Assembly: GCA_947456505.1 (NCBI GenBank)
Contig: CANGTC010000003.1
Location: 19,170 to 83,169 of the forward strand
Direction of reading: 5' to 3'
DNA: 64,000 nucleotides
Origin: Beijerinckiaceae bacterium
Lineage (GTDB): Bacteria > Pseudomonadota > Alphaproteobacteria > Rhizobiales > Beijerinckiaceae
Positions 8,587-18,351 of the stretch are shown piece by piece (position 1 is the stretch's first letter; each line of letters starts with the position of its first letter). A model generated the notes under the pieces. It saw only the letters and a program-made list of their open reading frames with translations, did no database searches and was not told the origin of the DNA. A program made the translations under genes and the position numbers.

Positions 8587-10956
8587 TCATTGGAAGGGCG
8601 GATCCTGCTCCTGATCCCCCTCCTCCCCAAAGATCTCTGACCTTACGGGACGCCCCAAAGGCGCTCCGTTCGGCGCTCTCTCAATCTCTCGCCTTGGCGC
8701 TGGCGACCAGGGGCGGTCTTCGGTCGCGCCGCGCGCCGTACGCGCCATCACCTCGCTGTCTTCAAGCCGCAGCAGCACTGCGCCAGTCGCCCGCAAACGG
8801 CCGATGTCGACCACCAGCTCCGCAGCGCAGCCTGAAGGCGCAGGCAAGGGCGACACGATAATGTCCGCTCGTCCGCAATCCTGCGCGAAGGCGCGGCGGT
8901 CCAGAACCAACGACAATGTGCGTCCGTCCTCCAGCGCCATCGCGCATCCCTGCAGATCGCAACGTGGACCCTCCGGCCCGCCGGGCTTTTCGGCGAACTG
9001 GGCGCCGTCCTGCGTGCGAGGCGCCCCGCTCGCCAGAATAGCATCTGCGGCAGGCCTGCCGTCCGCATCGGCCCGCAGCCATTGCTCAACGCCAAAGGCC
9101 CCAGGGCGGCGCCCGAAAGCCGCCAGGCGACCATCCGCCATGCGCGCCGCCACCGCATCGCCCGTTGGCGAGATGGCCACATCGAAACGCTCCCCCGTCG
9201 CCGCCCCATAGATCCCGATAGCGGCGAGCGGCAGCGCCAGCAGCCGCATGGGCAGGCTCCGCCATAGCACTGCGCTAAGCACCGCGAGGGCCAGAAACAC
9301 AATGGCCCAGGGGGCGAAGGCGTGGAGGTGAATGGTGGCGCCGGGCATGGAGCCGATCCATTTGGCGGCCCAGAGCACGAAATTGATGCCCAACCCCAGG
9401 TAGCTCCAGACCCAACCGTCGAGCCCCAGCGGATAGAGAAAGGAGCCGATCAAGGCCCCCGGCACCGCGAAGACTTCAATGATCGTGAGCGTCAGAGGAT
9501 TGCCGATGAGCACATAGGGCGAAAACTCATGAAAGCCATTGGCCATGAAGGAGGCCGTCGCCAACGTGGCGCAGATGGTTGAGAGCAGCATGGCGGCGGG
9601 TCCATGGCGCGCGCGCTCCAGAAACATGAGCAGCCTGTCATTGCGATCCACGCGCGGTTTCGTGGGCATTTCCACCATGGCGCGGAGCTGTTTTGCGGCG
9701 GCCGCCCGCGTCTCCCAGACCGCAATCAGCGCCGCAACCGCTGCAAACGAGAGCTGGAAGCTCGCCCCCATCAAGGCCTCCGGCTCCAGGATGACGATCA
9801 CGAAAGCGGCGAGCGCGAGGTTTCGCATGCTGAAGGCCTGCCGATCGCACAGCACCGCGCCCAGCATGATCACGGTCATGTAAAGCGCCCGCTCGGTCCC
9901 AACCCGCGAACCGGTCCCGATGTCGTAGAGAATGGCTCCGATGATCGCCAACGCCGCCGCCCACTTCTTGATGGGGCGATGCAGCGCCAGCGTTCGGGAA
10001 AGCGCCAGCAGGCGGCGAAAACCCCAGAAGAAAATTCCCGCGACCAGCGTCATCTGCACGCCCGCGATGGTGATGATATGGAAGATGCCGGCCTCGCGGA
10101 TGACCTCGCGGGTGGGATCATCGAGAAAATCCCGCTTGCCCGTCACCATGGCGGCGCCCACCGCCCCCGCTGGCCCGCCGATGCTGCGCTCCACCCGCCG
10201 GGCGAGCGCGTTGCGGGCGCGGTCCACCCATGCGTAGATACGCAAGCCAAAATCGGCCGACGCGGCCGCAGGCGCCACATCAATGCGCCCGGTTGCGTTC
10301 CCCACCGCGCCAATGCGCGCGAAATAGGCGTCGCGCGCGAAATCATATCCCCCCGGCATGGCGGCGCGGGCGGGCGGCAGCAGGCGGGCGCGCAGGCTCA
10401 CATGGGTTCCCGCCTCCTCGGTCATCGCCCGTTTTGTGGTGAGCCGCACGCGATACGGGGCGGCCTCCGGCGCCAGCCCCTCCATCGAGGTCACCCGCAG
10501 GATGAAGCGGGCGCCCTCCCGCCGATGATCCACCTCTTCCAGAAAGCCTGTCACCTTCGCCACGCGGATGCGGTCGAGCACTGGCGCATCCACCCTTGCG
10601 CTACGTAGCCCCGCGCTGGAGAGGCCTCCAAAGAAGGCGACGCAAGCGATGAAGATGCGGAAAGCCGCTGGCTTGGGGCGACAGATGAGGGCGAGCAATG
10701 CGCAGGCGGCCATAAGCCCGAGCGAAAAGGGCAGCGAGGGATCCCGATCCGCCGTCAGATGGACGATGGCTCCCGCCCCCGCACAGACAGGAACCCAGAG
10801 GAAAAGCCGCCGCTCGTCGATCTCCAGCCTGATTGCGATGGCGTAGGAGTCGCGCAGGCGCGCAAGCCGGGCGAAATCGGCCCAGCCTCCCGGCGCCCCA
10901 CGCAGTCCCGTGGCGCGGCCTCCCACTCCGGCGATGACGGACATCGACCCACCCAC
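8587..10956 (-). CDS. comEC: ComEC/Rec2 family competence protein
   Basis: 789 aa, multi-TM; VGAAMVTGKRDFLDDPTREVIREAGIFHIITIAGVQMTLVAG competence domain; convergent with lexA. Confidence 0.9.
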   Translation of the reverse strand: MGGSMSVIAGVGGRATGLRGAPGGWADFARLARLRDSYAIAIRLEIDERRLFLWVPVCAGAGAIVHLTADRDPSLPFSLGLMAACALLALICRPKPAAFRIFIACVAFFGGLSSAGLRSARVDAPVLDRIRVAKVTGFLEEVDHRREGARFILRVTSMEGLAPEAAPYRVRLTTKRAMTEEAGTHVSLRARLLPPARAAMPGGYDFARDAYFARIGAVGNATGRIDVAPAAASADFGLRIYAWVDRARNALARRVERSIGGPAGAVGAAMVTGKRDFLDDPTREVIREAGIFHIITIAGVQMTLVAGIFFWGFRRLLALSRTLALHRPIKKWAAALAIIGAILYDIGTGSRVGTERALYMTVIMLGAVLCDRQAFSMRNLALAAFVIVILEPEALMGASFQLSFAAVAALIAVWETRAAAAKQLRAMVEMPTKPRVDRNDRLLMFLERARHGPAAMLLSTICATLATASFMANGFHEFSPYVLIGNPLTLTIIEVFAVPGALIGSFLYPLGLDGWVWSYLGLGINFVLWAAKWIGSMPGATIHLHAFAPWAIVFLALAVLSAVLWRSLPMRLLALPLAAIGIYGAATGERFDVAISPTGDAVAARMADGRLAAFGRRPGAFGVEQWLRADADGRPAADAILASGAPRTQDGAQFAEKPGGPEGPRCDLQGCAMALEDGRTLSLVLDRRAFAQDCGRADIIVSPLPAPSGCAAELVVDIGRLRATGAVLLRLEDSEVMARTARGATEDRPWSPAPRREIERAPNGAPLGRPVRSEIFGEEGDQEQDPPFQ

Positions 10957-11024
10957 ACGAACGCTTGCAATTGCTCTAGCTTAAGTTGCAAGACGCCATG
11001 CCGTAAAGACGGTCGATCCAAAAA

Positions 11025-12146
11025 TTACAGGCGCAAACCCGCGCGCTTCATGCGTGGAAGCACTTCCTGAGCAAAATAGGGAAATTCCTTGAGATAGTTC
11101 AGGAAAACAAGGGTAGAGCCAGCCACGCCGATGGCCTCCAGCCTGGCGAACTCGGCTACGATGTCGTCAGGCGTGCCCACCAGCGGATACATGCCCGGAA
11201 ACATGCCGGGATATTTGCGCTCCGATGGCTGCACGCTGGCCAGCACCGCCTTGTCGCTCAGGGACTGCGCCTCGCGCGTGCTTTTGGAGAGGGTGCCGGA
11301 CTTCATGCGGCGGAAATAGTCGAGCGCGCCCTGATCCGCATGCTCCACCGCATAGTAGTGAGCATATTCCTCCGCCTCCTTGCGAGTCGGGCGGCAGACG
11401 ATCTGGGTCTCCACGTAGACATCCGTGCTGCGCCCATGCTGCGCAGCAAGTCCCTGTAAACGCTGCACCATGTCACGCACCTGGTCGACGCTGTGCATGG
11501 AGGAGAAGAGAATGTTCGCCGCCTGCGCCGCAAAAGCCTGTCCATCGCCCGATTGCGCCGCCGACATGACCGGCGGGCCCGGCTTCTGGACCGGGAGCGG
11601 ATCGGTCACCAGGCCCTTCAATTTGTAATATTCGCCATCCCAGTCGAATTCTCCCCCGCCCTTCAAGAGCTTCTCATAGATGCGGAACCACTCCAGCCCC
11701 TTGGCGTAGCGCAGATCGGGATCGATGGTGATCCCGTGCATATTGAACTCGTCGGGGTTCCAGCCGCAAACGATGTTGATGCCCGCGCGCCCATGGGTCA
11801 CATGGTCGATGGTGGTGATGGCCTTGGCGGCGAAGGCGGGGGTGATCAGCGAGACATGGGCCGTCACGAACAGGCCGATCTGTTTGGTGATGGCGCCCAG
11901 CGCCGCCGCCTGCGTGAAGGTCTCGAAGGAGCGCCCCCACATATCCGCGTCACCGCCCAGGCCGTGCCATTTGGCGATCGGCAGCAGAAATTCGATCCCC
12001 TCGTCATCCGCCATTTTCGAGACGGCCGCGATCTCATCCCAATCGGCCGCCCAGCGCTCCGGCGCCGAGCTCAGCGTCATACCGCCCGCGCAGTTGAGGC
12101 CGAACATGCCAAATTTGAAACGATTCGATCCAAAGAACGCGCCCAT
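11025..12146 (-). CDS. LLM class flavin-dependent oxidoreductase
   Basis: MGAFFGSNRFKFGMFGLNCAGGMTLSSAPERWAADWDEIAAVSKMADDEGIEFLLP...HGRAGINIVCGWNPDEF; bacterial luciferase-like. Confidence 0.9.
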   Translation of the reverse strand: MGAFFGSNRFKFGMFGLNCAGGMTLSSAPERWAADWDEIAAVSKMADDEGIEFLLPIAKWHGLGGDADMWGRSFETFTQAAALGAITKQIGLFVTAHVSLITPAFAAKAITTIDHVTHGRAGINIVCGWNPDEFNMHGITIDPDLRYAKGLEWFRIYEKLLKGGGEFDWDGEYYKLKGLVTDPLPVQKPGPPVMSAAQSGDGQAFAAQAANILFSSMHSVDQVRDMVQRLQGLAAQHGRSTDVYVETQIVCRPTRKEAEEYAHYYAVEHADQGALDYFRRMKSGTLSKSTREAQSLSDKAVLASVQPSERKYPGMFPGMYPLVGTPDDIVAEFARLEAIGVAGSTLVFLNYLKEFPYFAQEVLPRMKRAGLRL

Positions 12147-12204
12147 GCGCCGCCTCCCTATTTTCGAGCGGGATGCTAGACGACCAAGGCCCGACGTCAA
12201 CCCG

Positions 12205-12233
12205 TGATCCGCAACCCCTGCGATGTCGTAGAC
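12205..12233 (+). promoter_or_regulatory. Candidate RpoE/ECF-type promoter of photolyase gene
   Basis: TGATCC (12205-12210), 18-nt spacer, TAGAC (12229-12233); the -10 is preceded by CG, giving TGATCC-N16-CGTA. Confidence 0.5.
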
Positions 12234-12270
12234 GACCAGAAGCGTTTAACGGGCTTGGGGGCTTGTTCAG

Positions 12271-13749
12271 GTGGTGAAAGCGAATGCGCAGGGCGGTCCC
12301 GCCCTTGTATGGTTAAGAGATGACCTGCGCCTTGCTGATCAACCGGCGCTTGCGGCGGCGGTGGCGAGCGGAGCTCCCATACTCTGCCTCTATGTCTTTG
12401 ACGAAGAAAGCCCCGGGCTGCGGCCGCTCGGCGGGGCGTCTCGCTGGTGGCTGCATCACAGTCTGACTGCTTTGGGCGAAGCTCTGGCCGCCATTGGCGG
12501 TCGGCTCGACATCCTTCAGGGCCGCGCGGGCGATGTCGTGCCCGCCGTGGCGCGGGCGGCTGGCGCCTCCTGCGCGTTCTGGACGCGGCGCTACGAGGCG
12601 GCGACCATCGAGATCGACACGGCCGTGAAGGCGGCGCTGGTCGCAGATGGCCTGCGGGTCGAGAGCTTCAATGGCCAGCTCCTGTTCGAGCCATGGACGC
12701 TGCGCACCAAGATGGGCGACTACTACCGGGTCTTCACCCCCTTCTGGCGCTCCTGCCTCGCCCTGCCCGATCCCGGTCAGCCAACCCCCGCCCCGCGCAA
12801 GCTGACCGGAGCGGAATGGCCAGCCAAAGCGCCCAAGCGCGCGGCCCTCAAATCCCTCGGCCTGCTGCCGACCAAGCCTGATTGGGCGGGCGGGCTGCGT
12901 GGCGCCTGGACGCCCGGCGAGGCCGGCGCCAAGGCGCGTCTGGCGGCTTTTCTGGATGACGGGATCGCCTCCTACGCCAGCCATCGCGACCGGCCCGACA
13001 TTCCCGCGACATCGCGCCTCTCGCCCCATCTGCGCTTTGGCGAAATCAGCGCCCGGCAGGCCTTCGCGGCGGCGAGGCACGCCGTTGACGCGGGCAAGGC
13101 GCCCGCAAAGGACGTGGAGAAATTCGTGGCGGAGCTCGGCTGGCGTGAATTCTCCTACCATCTGCTCTTCCATAATCCCGATCTCGCCCACAAGAATTTT
13201 CAGGCACGTTTCGACGCCTTCCCCTGGCGCCAGCCCTCAAGCGCGGAACTGAAGGCCTGGAAGACCGGCCGCACCGGCTTTCCCATCGTGGACGCGGGCA
13301 TGCGCGAGCTCTGGCATACCGGCACGATGCACAATCGGGTGCGGATGATCGCCGCCTCCTTCCTGGTGAAGGACTTCATGGCGGACTGGCGCATCGGCGA
13401 GGACTGGTTCTGGGACACGCTCTGCGACGCGGACCCCGCCAGCAATGCGGCGAGCTGGCAATGGGTGGCGGGCTCGGGCGCGGACGCCGCCCCCTATTTC
13501 CGTGTCTTCAACCCGATCCTGCAGGGCCTCAAGTTCGATCCCCTCGGCGCCTATGTGCGGACCTGGGTTCCGGAACTGGCGGCTCTGCCCGACGAGTGGA
13601 TCCACAAGCCCTGGGAGGCGCCCCCATTGGTGCTGAAGGCCGCGAATGTCGCCCTGCCCAGGGACTATCCCCTTCCTGTCGTCGATCATGCGATGGCGCG
13701 GGATCGTGCGCTCGCGGCCTTCACCAGCCTCAAGGCCGCCACGGCCTGA
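12271..13749 (+). CDS. phr: Deoxyribodipyrimidine photo-lyase / cryptochrome family
   Basis: GGPALVWLRDDLRLADQPALAAAV..., GRTGFPIVDAGMRELWHTGTMHNRVRMIAASFLVKDFMADWRIGEDWFWDTLCDADPASNAASWQWVAGSGADAAPYFRVFNP. Confidence 0.97.
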   Translation: MVKANAQGGPALVWLRDDLRLADQPALAAAVASGAPILCLYVFDEESPGLRPLGGASRWWLHHSLTALGEALAAIGGRLDILQGRAGDVVPAVARAAGASCAFWTRRYEAATIEIDTAVKAALVADGLRVESFNGQLLFEPWTLRTKMGDYYRVFTPFWRSCLALPDPGQPTPAPRKLTGAEWPAKAPKRAALKSLGLLPTKPDWAGGLRGAWTPGEAGAKARLAAFLDDGIASYASHRDRPDIPATSRLSPHLRFGEISARQAFAAARHAVDAGKAPAKDVEKFVAELGWREFSYHLLFHNPDLAHKNFQARFDAFPWRQPSSAELKAWKTGRTGFPIVDAGMRELWHTGTMHNRVRMIAASFLVKDFMADWRIGEDWFWDTLCDADPASNAASWQWVAGSGADAAPYFRVFNPILQGLKFDPLGAYVRTWVPELAALPDEWIHKPWEAPPLVLKAANVALPRDYPLPVVDHAMARDRALAAFTSLKAATA

Positions 13750-13819
13750 GAGGATCGCGAAAAAGTCAAAAAATCCCTCTCGCAAAGTTTGCCCTTCGCG
13801 GTTATTGATAGGCGCAAGC

Positions 13820-13844
13820 GTCAATCCGTCTTTACGGATTTGAC
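13820..13844 (+). repeat. Inverted repeat (hairpin) in the 5' region of the FAD oxidoreductase gene
   Basis: GTCAATCCGT...ACGGATTTGAC (one-nt bulge, perfect core AATCCGT-CTTT-ACGGATT), ~24 nt before ATG 13868. Confidence 0.6.
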
Positions 13845-13867
13845 TGTCATTTCGTCTGTGAGATCTC

Positions 13868-15172
13868 ATGCGCATAGCCATCATCGGATCGGGTATTTCT
13901 GGTATGGGGGCGGCTCTCGCCCTGTCCCAGGCCGGTCACGAGATCGTTCTTTACGAGAAGGACCTGCGTCCTGGTGGCCATGCGGCGACGGTGGACATCG
14001 AGCACACCGGTCGCAAAATCACGGTCGACACCGGCTTCATTGTCTATAACACACTGAATTATCCTAATTTTACACCGATGCTGGAGTGGCTGGGGGTCGC
14101 CACCCAGGCCTCGGAAATGAGCTTTTCGGTCTCCGCCGATCAGGGTCGCCTCGAGTGGTGCGGGCGCGACAGCGGGGGCGTTTTGCGCTCCCTTTTCGCC
14201 CAGCGCAGCAACCTGATCTCCCCCGGCTTCCTGCACATGCTGATGGAAGTCGGGCGATTCCAGACCCAGGCGCGGGGCGATCTGCAGCGCGGAACCATCG
14301 GCGAGGGGAGCCTGGGTGACTATTTAAATAGACACCGATTCTCGGCCCGCCTGCGCGACGACTATCTCGTGCCCATGGGCGCGGCCATCTGGTCCACCTC
14401 CCCCGCCCGGATGCTGGAGTTTCCGGCGACCAGTTTCATCTCCTTCTTCGACAACCATTGCCTGCTACAGTGGAAGCGCCCGCAGTGGCGCACCGTGACG
14501 GGCGGCAGTCGCTCCTATGTGCTGGCGGTCATGCGGCGGCTAGGCGATAGCCTGCGCCTTGGGGCCTGCGTCACAGGCATACATCGGAACGCCACAGGGG
14601 TAGAGGTCGAGGACGCGGAGGGACGGCGCGAGCGCTTCGATCATGCAGTGATCGCCGCTCATGCGCCCGACGCCCTCGGCATGCTGGCGGATGCGGACGC
14701 CAACGAGATGGATGTGCTGGGCGCCTGCGGCTATTCCGCCAATGACGTGATCCTGCATCGCGACCCAAGCCTGATGCCCAAACGCAAGGACGCCTGGGCC
14801 GCCTGGAACTTCCTGCGCGAGGGAACCGACGCCACCCGCAAGGTCGCCGTCACCTACTGGATGAACGCCCTGCAGGCGATCGATCCCTCACGGCCGGTCT
14901 TCATCACCCTCAACCCCCCCTTCGAGCCGGATCCGGCGCTGGTCCTCGGGCGTTACAGCTACGATCACCCGCAGTTTGACCTCGCAGCCCTTGCTGCGCG
15001 TGACAAACTTGAAGCCATTCAAGGACGACGCCGCACCTGGTTCTGCGGCGCCTGGACCGGGCATGGCTTCCATGAGGACGGGTTGGTTTCAGGCCTGGGA
15101 GTGGCGGCGGCGCTTGGCGCCAATGCTCCCTGGGCGATGGGGGCAGACGCCATGCGAACAGCAGCGGAGTAG
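13868..15172 (+). CDS. FAD/NAD(P)-binding oxidoreductase (flavin amine oxidase/desaturase-like)
   Basis: MRIAIIGSGISGMGAALALSQAGHEIVLYEKDLRPGGHAATVDI dinucleotide-binding motif; ends WFCGAWTGHGFHEDGLVSGLGVAAALG. Confidence 0.9.
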   Translation: MRIAIIGSGISGMGAALALSQAGHEIVLYEKDLRPGGHAATVDIEHTGRKITVDTGFIVYNTLNYPNFTPMLEWLGVATQASEMSFSVSADQGRLEWCGRDSGGVLRSLFAQRSNLISPGFLHMLMEVGRFQTQARGDLQRGTIGEGSLGDYLNRHRFSARLRDDYLVPMGAAIWSTSPARMLEFPATSFISFFDNHCLLQWKRPQWRTVTGGSRSYVLAVMRRLGDSLRLGACVTGIHRNATGVEVEDAEGRRERFDHAVIAAHAPDALGMLADADANEMDVLGACGYSANDVILHRDPSLMPKRKDAWAAWNFLREGTDATRKVAVTYWMNALQAIDPSRPVFITLNPPFEPDPALVLGRYSYDHPQFDLAALAARDKLEAIQGRRRTWFCGAWTGHGFHEDGLVSGLGVAAALGANAPWAMGADAMRTAAE

Positions 15173-15180
15173 CCGCAGGC

Positions 15181-15984
15181 ATGAACACGCCATTGTTTCC
15201 GCCACCAGCAGACATCGCCTCACTCTATGTGGGCGACGTGATGCATGCGCGGCTGAAACCCTTCGGCCATCGCTTCACCTATCGTGTCTTCTCGGTGCTG
15301 CTGGATCTTGACCATCTGGCCGAGGCGGGAGGCCGCTCGCCAATCTTCTCCATCGGGCGATTCAATCTGGTCTCCTTCGCCCCCCGCGACCATGGCCCAA
15401 GGGACGGTTCCGACCTGCGCGCCCATGTGGAACGCCTGCTGGCGGCGCAGGGGCTGGAGGCGCCAGCACGCATTCTTCTGCTCGCCTATCCCCGCGTTCT
15501 GGGGTTCACCTTCAATCCGCTGGCGGTCTATTATTGCTATGACGCGCAGGGGCGGATCACCTCGCTGATCTATGAGGTCCGGAACACCTTCGGCGGCATG
15601 CATCCCTATGTGCTGCCAGTGACGGACGGCGCTCTGGATGCGCGGGGACTGCGGCAAGAGCAATCCAAGCTCTTCTATGTCTCACCCTTCCTGCACATGG
15701 ACCACCGCTATCTCTTCCGCATGCGCCCGCCCGGCGAGTCCGTGCATATCCGCATTCTCGAATGCGATGCGCAGGATCCGGTGCTCGCCGCCACCTTTCA
15801 GGGCGACCGCCAGCCCTTCTCCACCGCGACCCTGACCCGCGCCTGCCTCGCCCTGCCCTTCATGACCTTCAAGGTTGTGGCCGCCATTCATTGGCAGGCG
15901 CTCAAGCTCTGGCTGAAGGGTGCGAAATATATTCCAGAGGCGCCCAGCGCCAACCCACAACCCGCCGTTCGACCTCACTCCTAG
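15181..15984 (+). CDS. DUF1365 domain-containing protein
   Basis: LYVGDVMHARLKPFGHRFTYRVFSVLLDLD...FTFNPLAVYYCYD...YVSPFLHMDHRYLFRMRPPGESV, typical DUF1365; 8 nt after the oxidoreductase. Confidence 0.9.
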   Translation: MNTPLFPPPADIASLYVGDVMHARLKPFGHRFTYRVFSVLLDLDHLAEAGGRSPIFSIGRFNLVSFAPRDHGPRDGSDLRAHVERLLAAQGLEAPARILLLAYPRVLGFTFNPLAVYYCYDAQGRITSLIYEVRNTFGGMHPYVLPVTDGALDARGLRQEQSKLFYVSPFLHMDHRYLFRMRPPGESVHIRILECDAQDPVLAATFQGDRQPFSTATLTRACLALPFMTFKVVAAIHWQALKLWLKGAKYIPEAPSANPQPAVRPHS

Positions 15985-15998
15985 GATCGCCGAAAGCC

Positions 15999-17237
15999 AT
16001 GCCAGACGATAACGCCGCCTTTCCGGTCATGGAACTCACCAGCGCCAACGCAGCTGCCTTGACCGCTCATTATCCCTTCGCCGTCCGACAAGCCCTGAAG
16101 CTTGCGACCCATATCGAGGCCGGGCAGCTGGAGGTGCGCCTGCCCGATGGCTGCGCCTATCGCATCACCGGCGACAAGCCCGGTCCACACGCCATGATGC
16201 TGATCCGGGATCTGGATTTCGCCAGCACCCTCTCCCAGGGGGAGATTGGCGTTGCGGAATCCTTTTTGCGCGGCCAGTGGGACAGTCCTGATCTGACGGC
16301 CTTTCTTGAGCTGTTCTGCGTCAACCAGCCCTTTCTCGAGCGATTGATGGATGGCAAGCCAGTAGTGCGCCTGCTGCAGATGGCCCGCCACTGGATGAAC
16401 CGGAACACCAAAGCCGGATCGCGCCGCAACATCCACGCCCATTACGATCTGGGCAACAGTTTCTACAGCGCCTGGCTCGACCGCTCCATGACCTATTCCT
16501 CAGCGCTGTTCGATGAATCCCGCGACCTCCTCGCCGGCCAGCAGCGCAAATATGCGGCGCTCGCCGAGCGCACCGCCATTGGACCGGACCATCATGTGCT
16601 GGAGATCGGCTGCGGCTGGGGCGGCTTCGCCGAATATGCGGCGCGCGAGATTGGCTGCAAGATCACGGGCCTCACCATCAGTCAGGAGCAATATGACTTC
16701 GCCTGCAAGCGCATCTTTGAGGCGGGCCTCAACGAGAAGGTGGATCTCAAGCTGGAGGACTACCGCGACGAAAAGGGCGCCTATGACCGCATCGCCTCCA
16801 TCGAAATGTTTGAGGCGGTGGGCGAGGAATACTGGCCCGCTTATTTCCATCAGGTGCGCGAACGGCTGAAGCCCGGCGGCTTTGCGGGGATTCAGGTCAT
16901 CACCATCGAGGAGAGCCTGTTCGGCCGCTACAGGCGCGAGCTGGACTTCATCCGCCGCTATGTCTTCCCCGGGGGCATGCTTCCCACTGGCGCCATCATG
17001 CGCAATCTCGGCGCAAAGGCGGGGCTATCCCTCCACAACGAGCGGATTTTCGGCCGCGATTATGCGCTGACGCTGGTGCATTGGCGCGAACGGTTCCGCG
17101 CGGCCTGGCCCAATCTGACGTCGATGGGTTTTGACGAGCGATTCCGCAGGCTGTGGGAATATTACCTCGCCTATTGCGAGGCGGGCTTCCGGGCGGGCAC
17201 TATCGATGTGCGGCAGATGGTGTTCGCGCGGAGCTGA
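15999..17237 (+). CDS. Cyclopropane-fatty-acyl-phospholipid synthase family SAM-dependent methyltransferase
   Basis: RRNIHAHYDLGNSFYSAWLDRSMTYSSALF, VLEIGCGWGGFAEYAAREIGCKITGLTISQEQYDFACKR, FIRRYVFPGGMLP: CFA synthase signatures. Confidence 0.93.
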   Translation: MPDDNAAFPVMELTSANAAALTAHYPFAVRQALKLATHIEAGQLEVRLPDGCAYRITGDKPGPHAMMLIRDLDFASTLSQGEIGVAESFLRGQWDSPDLTAFLELFCVNQPFLERLMDGKPVVRLLQMARHWMNRNTKAGSRRNIHAHYDLGNSFYSAWLDRSMTYSSALFDESRDLLAGQQRKYAALAERTAIGPDHHVLEIGCGWGGFAEYAAREIGCKITGLTISQEQYDFACKRIFEAGLNEKVDLKLEDYRDEKGAYDRIASIEMFEAVGEEYWPAYFHQVRERLKPGGFAGIQVITIEESLFGRYRRELDFIRRYVFPGGMLPTGAIMRNLGAKAGLSLHNERIFGRDYALTLVHWRERFRAAWPNLTSMGFDERFRRLWEYYLAYCEAGFRAGTIDVRQMVFARS

Positions 17238-17270
17238 AACCCGCGCGTCGCCCCTGAAGGAGAAGAGGCG

Positions 17271-17531
17271 ATGACATTTCGTTCGTTGATCCTGTCAACC
17301 CTCCTGGGCCTATCGGTCCTTTCAGTGGAGGCTCTGGCCCAAAACGCCGGGCGCGGATGCGGGCATGGGCCCCAGAATAATTGCAACCCGAAATTATATC
17401 CGCGAGAACAACTCTCGGCGCCAGGCTGGTGCGAGTCTCATTTCATCATCAATAGCAAAGGGGAAAAACAGCACCAATGCCCCAAGCCATGGCCCAAAAA
17501 GGGCGAAAAGCAATCGGCGAAACAATCCTGA
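17271..17531 (+). CDS. Small secreted four-cysteine hypothetical protein
   Basis: 86 aa; signal peptide MTFRSLILSTLLGLSVLSVEALA; CGHGPQNNCNPKLYPREQLSAPGWCESHFIINSKGEKQHQCPKPW; 33 nt after the CFA-synthase-like gene. Confidence 0.65.
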   Translation: MTFRSLILSTLLGLSVLSVEALAQNAGRGCGHGPQNNCNPKLYPREQLSAPGWCESHFIINSKGEKQHQCPKPWPKKGEKQSAKQS

Positions 17532-17535
17532 CCGG

Positions 17536-18318
17536 TCAACCCCGCCCCGTCCCCTTGCCCACCAGCTTGAAGAACCAGGAATAGGGCAGCAACCGCAGGG
17601 TCTTCAGCAGCCAGACCATACGGCGGGGGAAAGCCACTTCGAAACGCTCTGACGCCAGACCGTCGCAGATACGCCGCGCGGCGTCATCCGCCTCAATCAC
17701 GAAGGGCATGGGGAAATCGTTCTTGGCGGTCAGGGGCGTATGGACGAAGCCCGGGCAGATCACTTGCACGCCCACGCCTAGAGGCTCCAGCCCAAAGCGC
17801 AGGGACTCGCACATGGAAATGAGCGCCGCTTTGGAAGAACCGTAGGCGGCGGCACGGGGCAGGCCCACATAGCCCGCAACCGAAGATACAATCGCCACTT
17901 GCCCCTTGCCTCTGGCGATCATGCGCGGCAGCAAGGGCTCCAGCGAATTCAGCGTTCCAAAGAGATTGACCTCATAGGTCTGTCGGAAGGCGTCGCCCGC
18001 CCATTCACCGGCGTCATCGGGAAAGAAGGTGCCCACATTGAGAAACGCGAGAGCTATGGTCTGGCCGCTCGCCTCGATCTCGGCGACAACTTTCGCAAGG
18101 CCCTCACGATCCGTCACATCGCCGGGAAAGGGAATGAGGGTCAGTCCCTGGGTGGCGGCTTCGATGGAGAATCTGACGAGTTCATCGGCCCGGCGCGCTG
18201 TGACGGCGACCCGCCATCCCCTGCGCGCCAGCTCAAGCGCGACGGCGCGACCTATGCCGGAACTGGCGCCCGTCACCCAGGCGAGGCCATCGGACGGCGA
18301 CGTGCGAGTCGTCTTCAT
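17536..18318 (-). CDS. SDR family NAD(P)-dependent oxidoreductase
   Basis: LAWVTGASSGIGRAVALELARRGWRVAVTARR ... IVSSVAGYVGLPRAAAYGSSKAAL (TGxxxGIG, YxxxK). Confidence 0.93.
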   Translation of the reverse strand: MKTTRTSPSDGLAWVTGASSGIGRAVALELARRGWRVAVTARRADELVRFSIEAATQGLTLIPFPGDVTDREGLAKVVAEIEASGQTIALAFLNVGTFFPDDAGEWAGDAFRQTYEVNLFGTLNSLEPLLPRMIARGKGQVAIVSSVAGYVGLPRAAAYGSSKAALISMCESLRFGLEPLGVGVQVICPGFVHTPLTAKNDFPMPFVIEADDAARRICDGLASERFEVAFPRRMVWLLKTLRLLPYSWFFKLVGKGTGRG

Positions 18319-18351
18319 AGAGGCCTCCGGGAACGGGCCTGACGGGCGCTG

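Noticed and set aside
9604-10608. 334-aa + strand ORF
   Set aside because: Antisense to comEC, no recognisable protein features.
10963-10998. CTTGCAA...TTGCAAG inverted repeat between comEC and the LLM gene
   Set aside because: Only 7-bp arms with a long loop; not distinguishable from chance.
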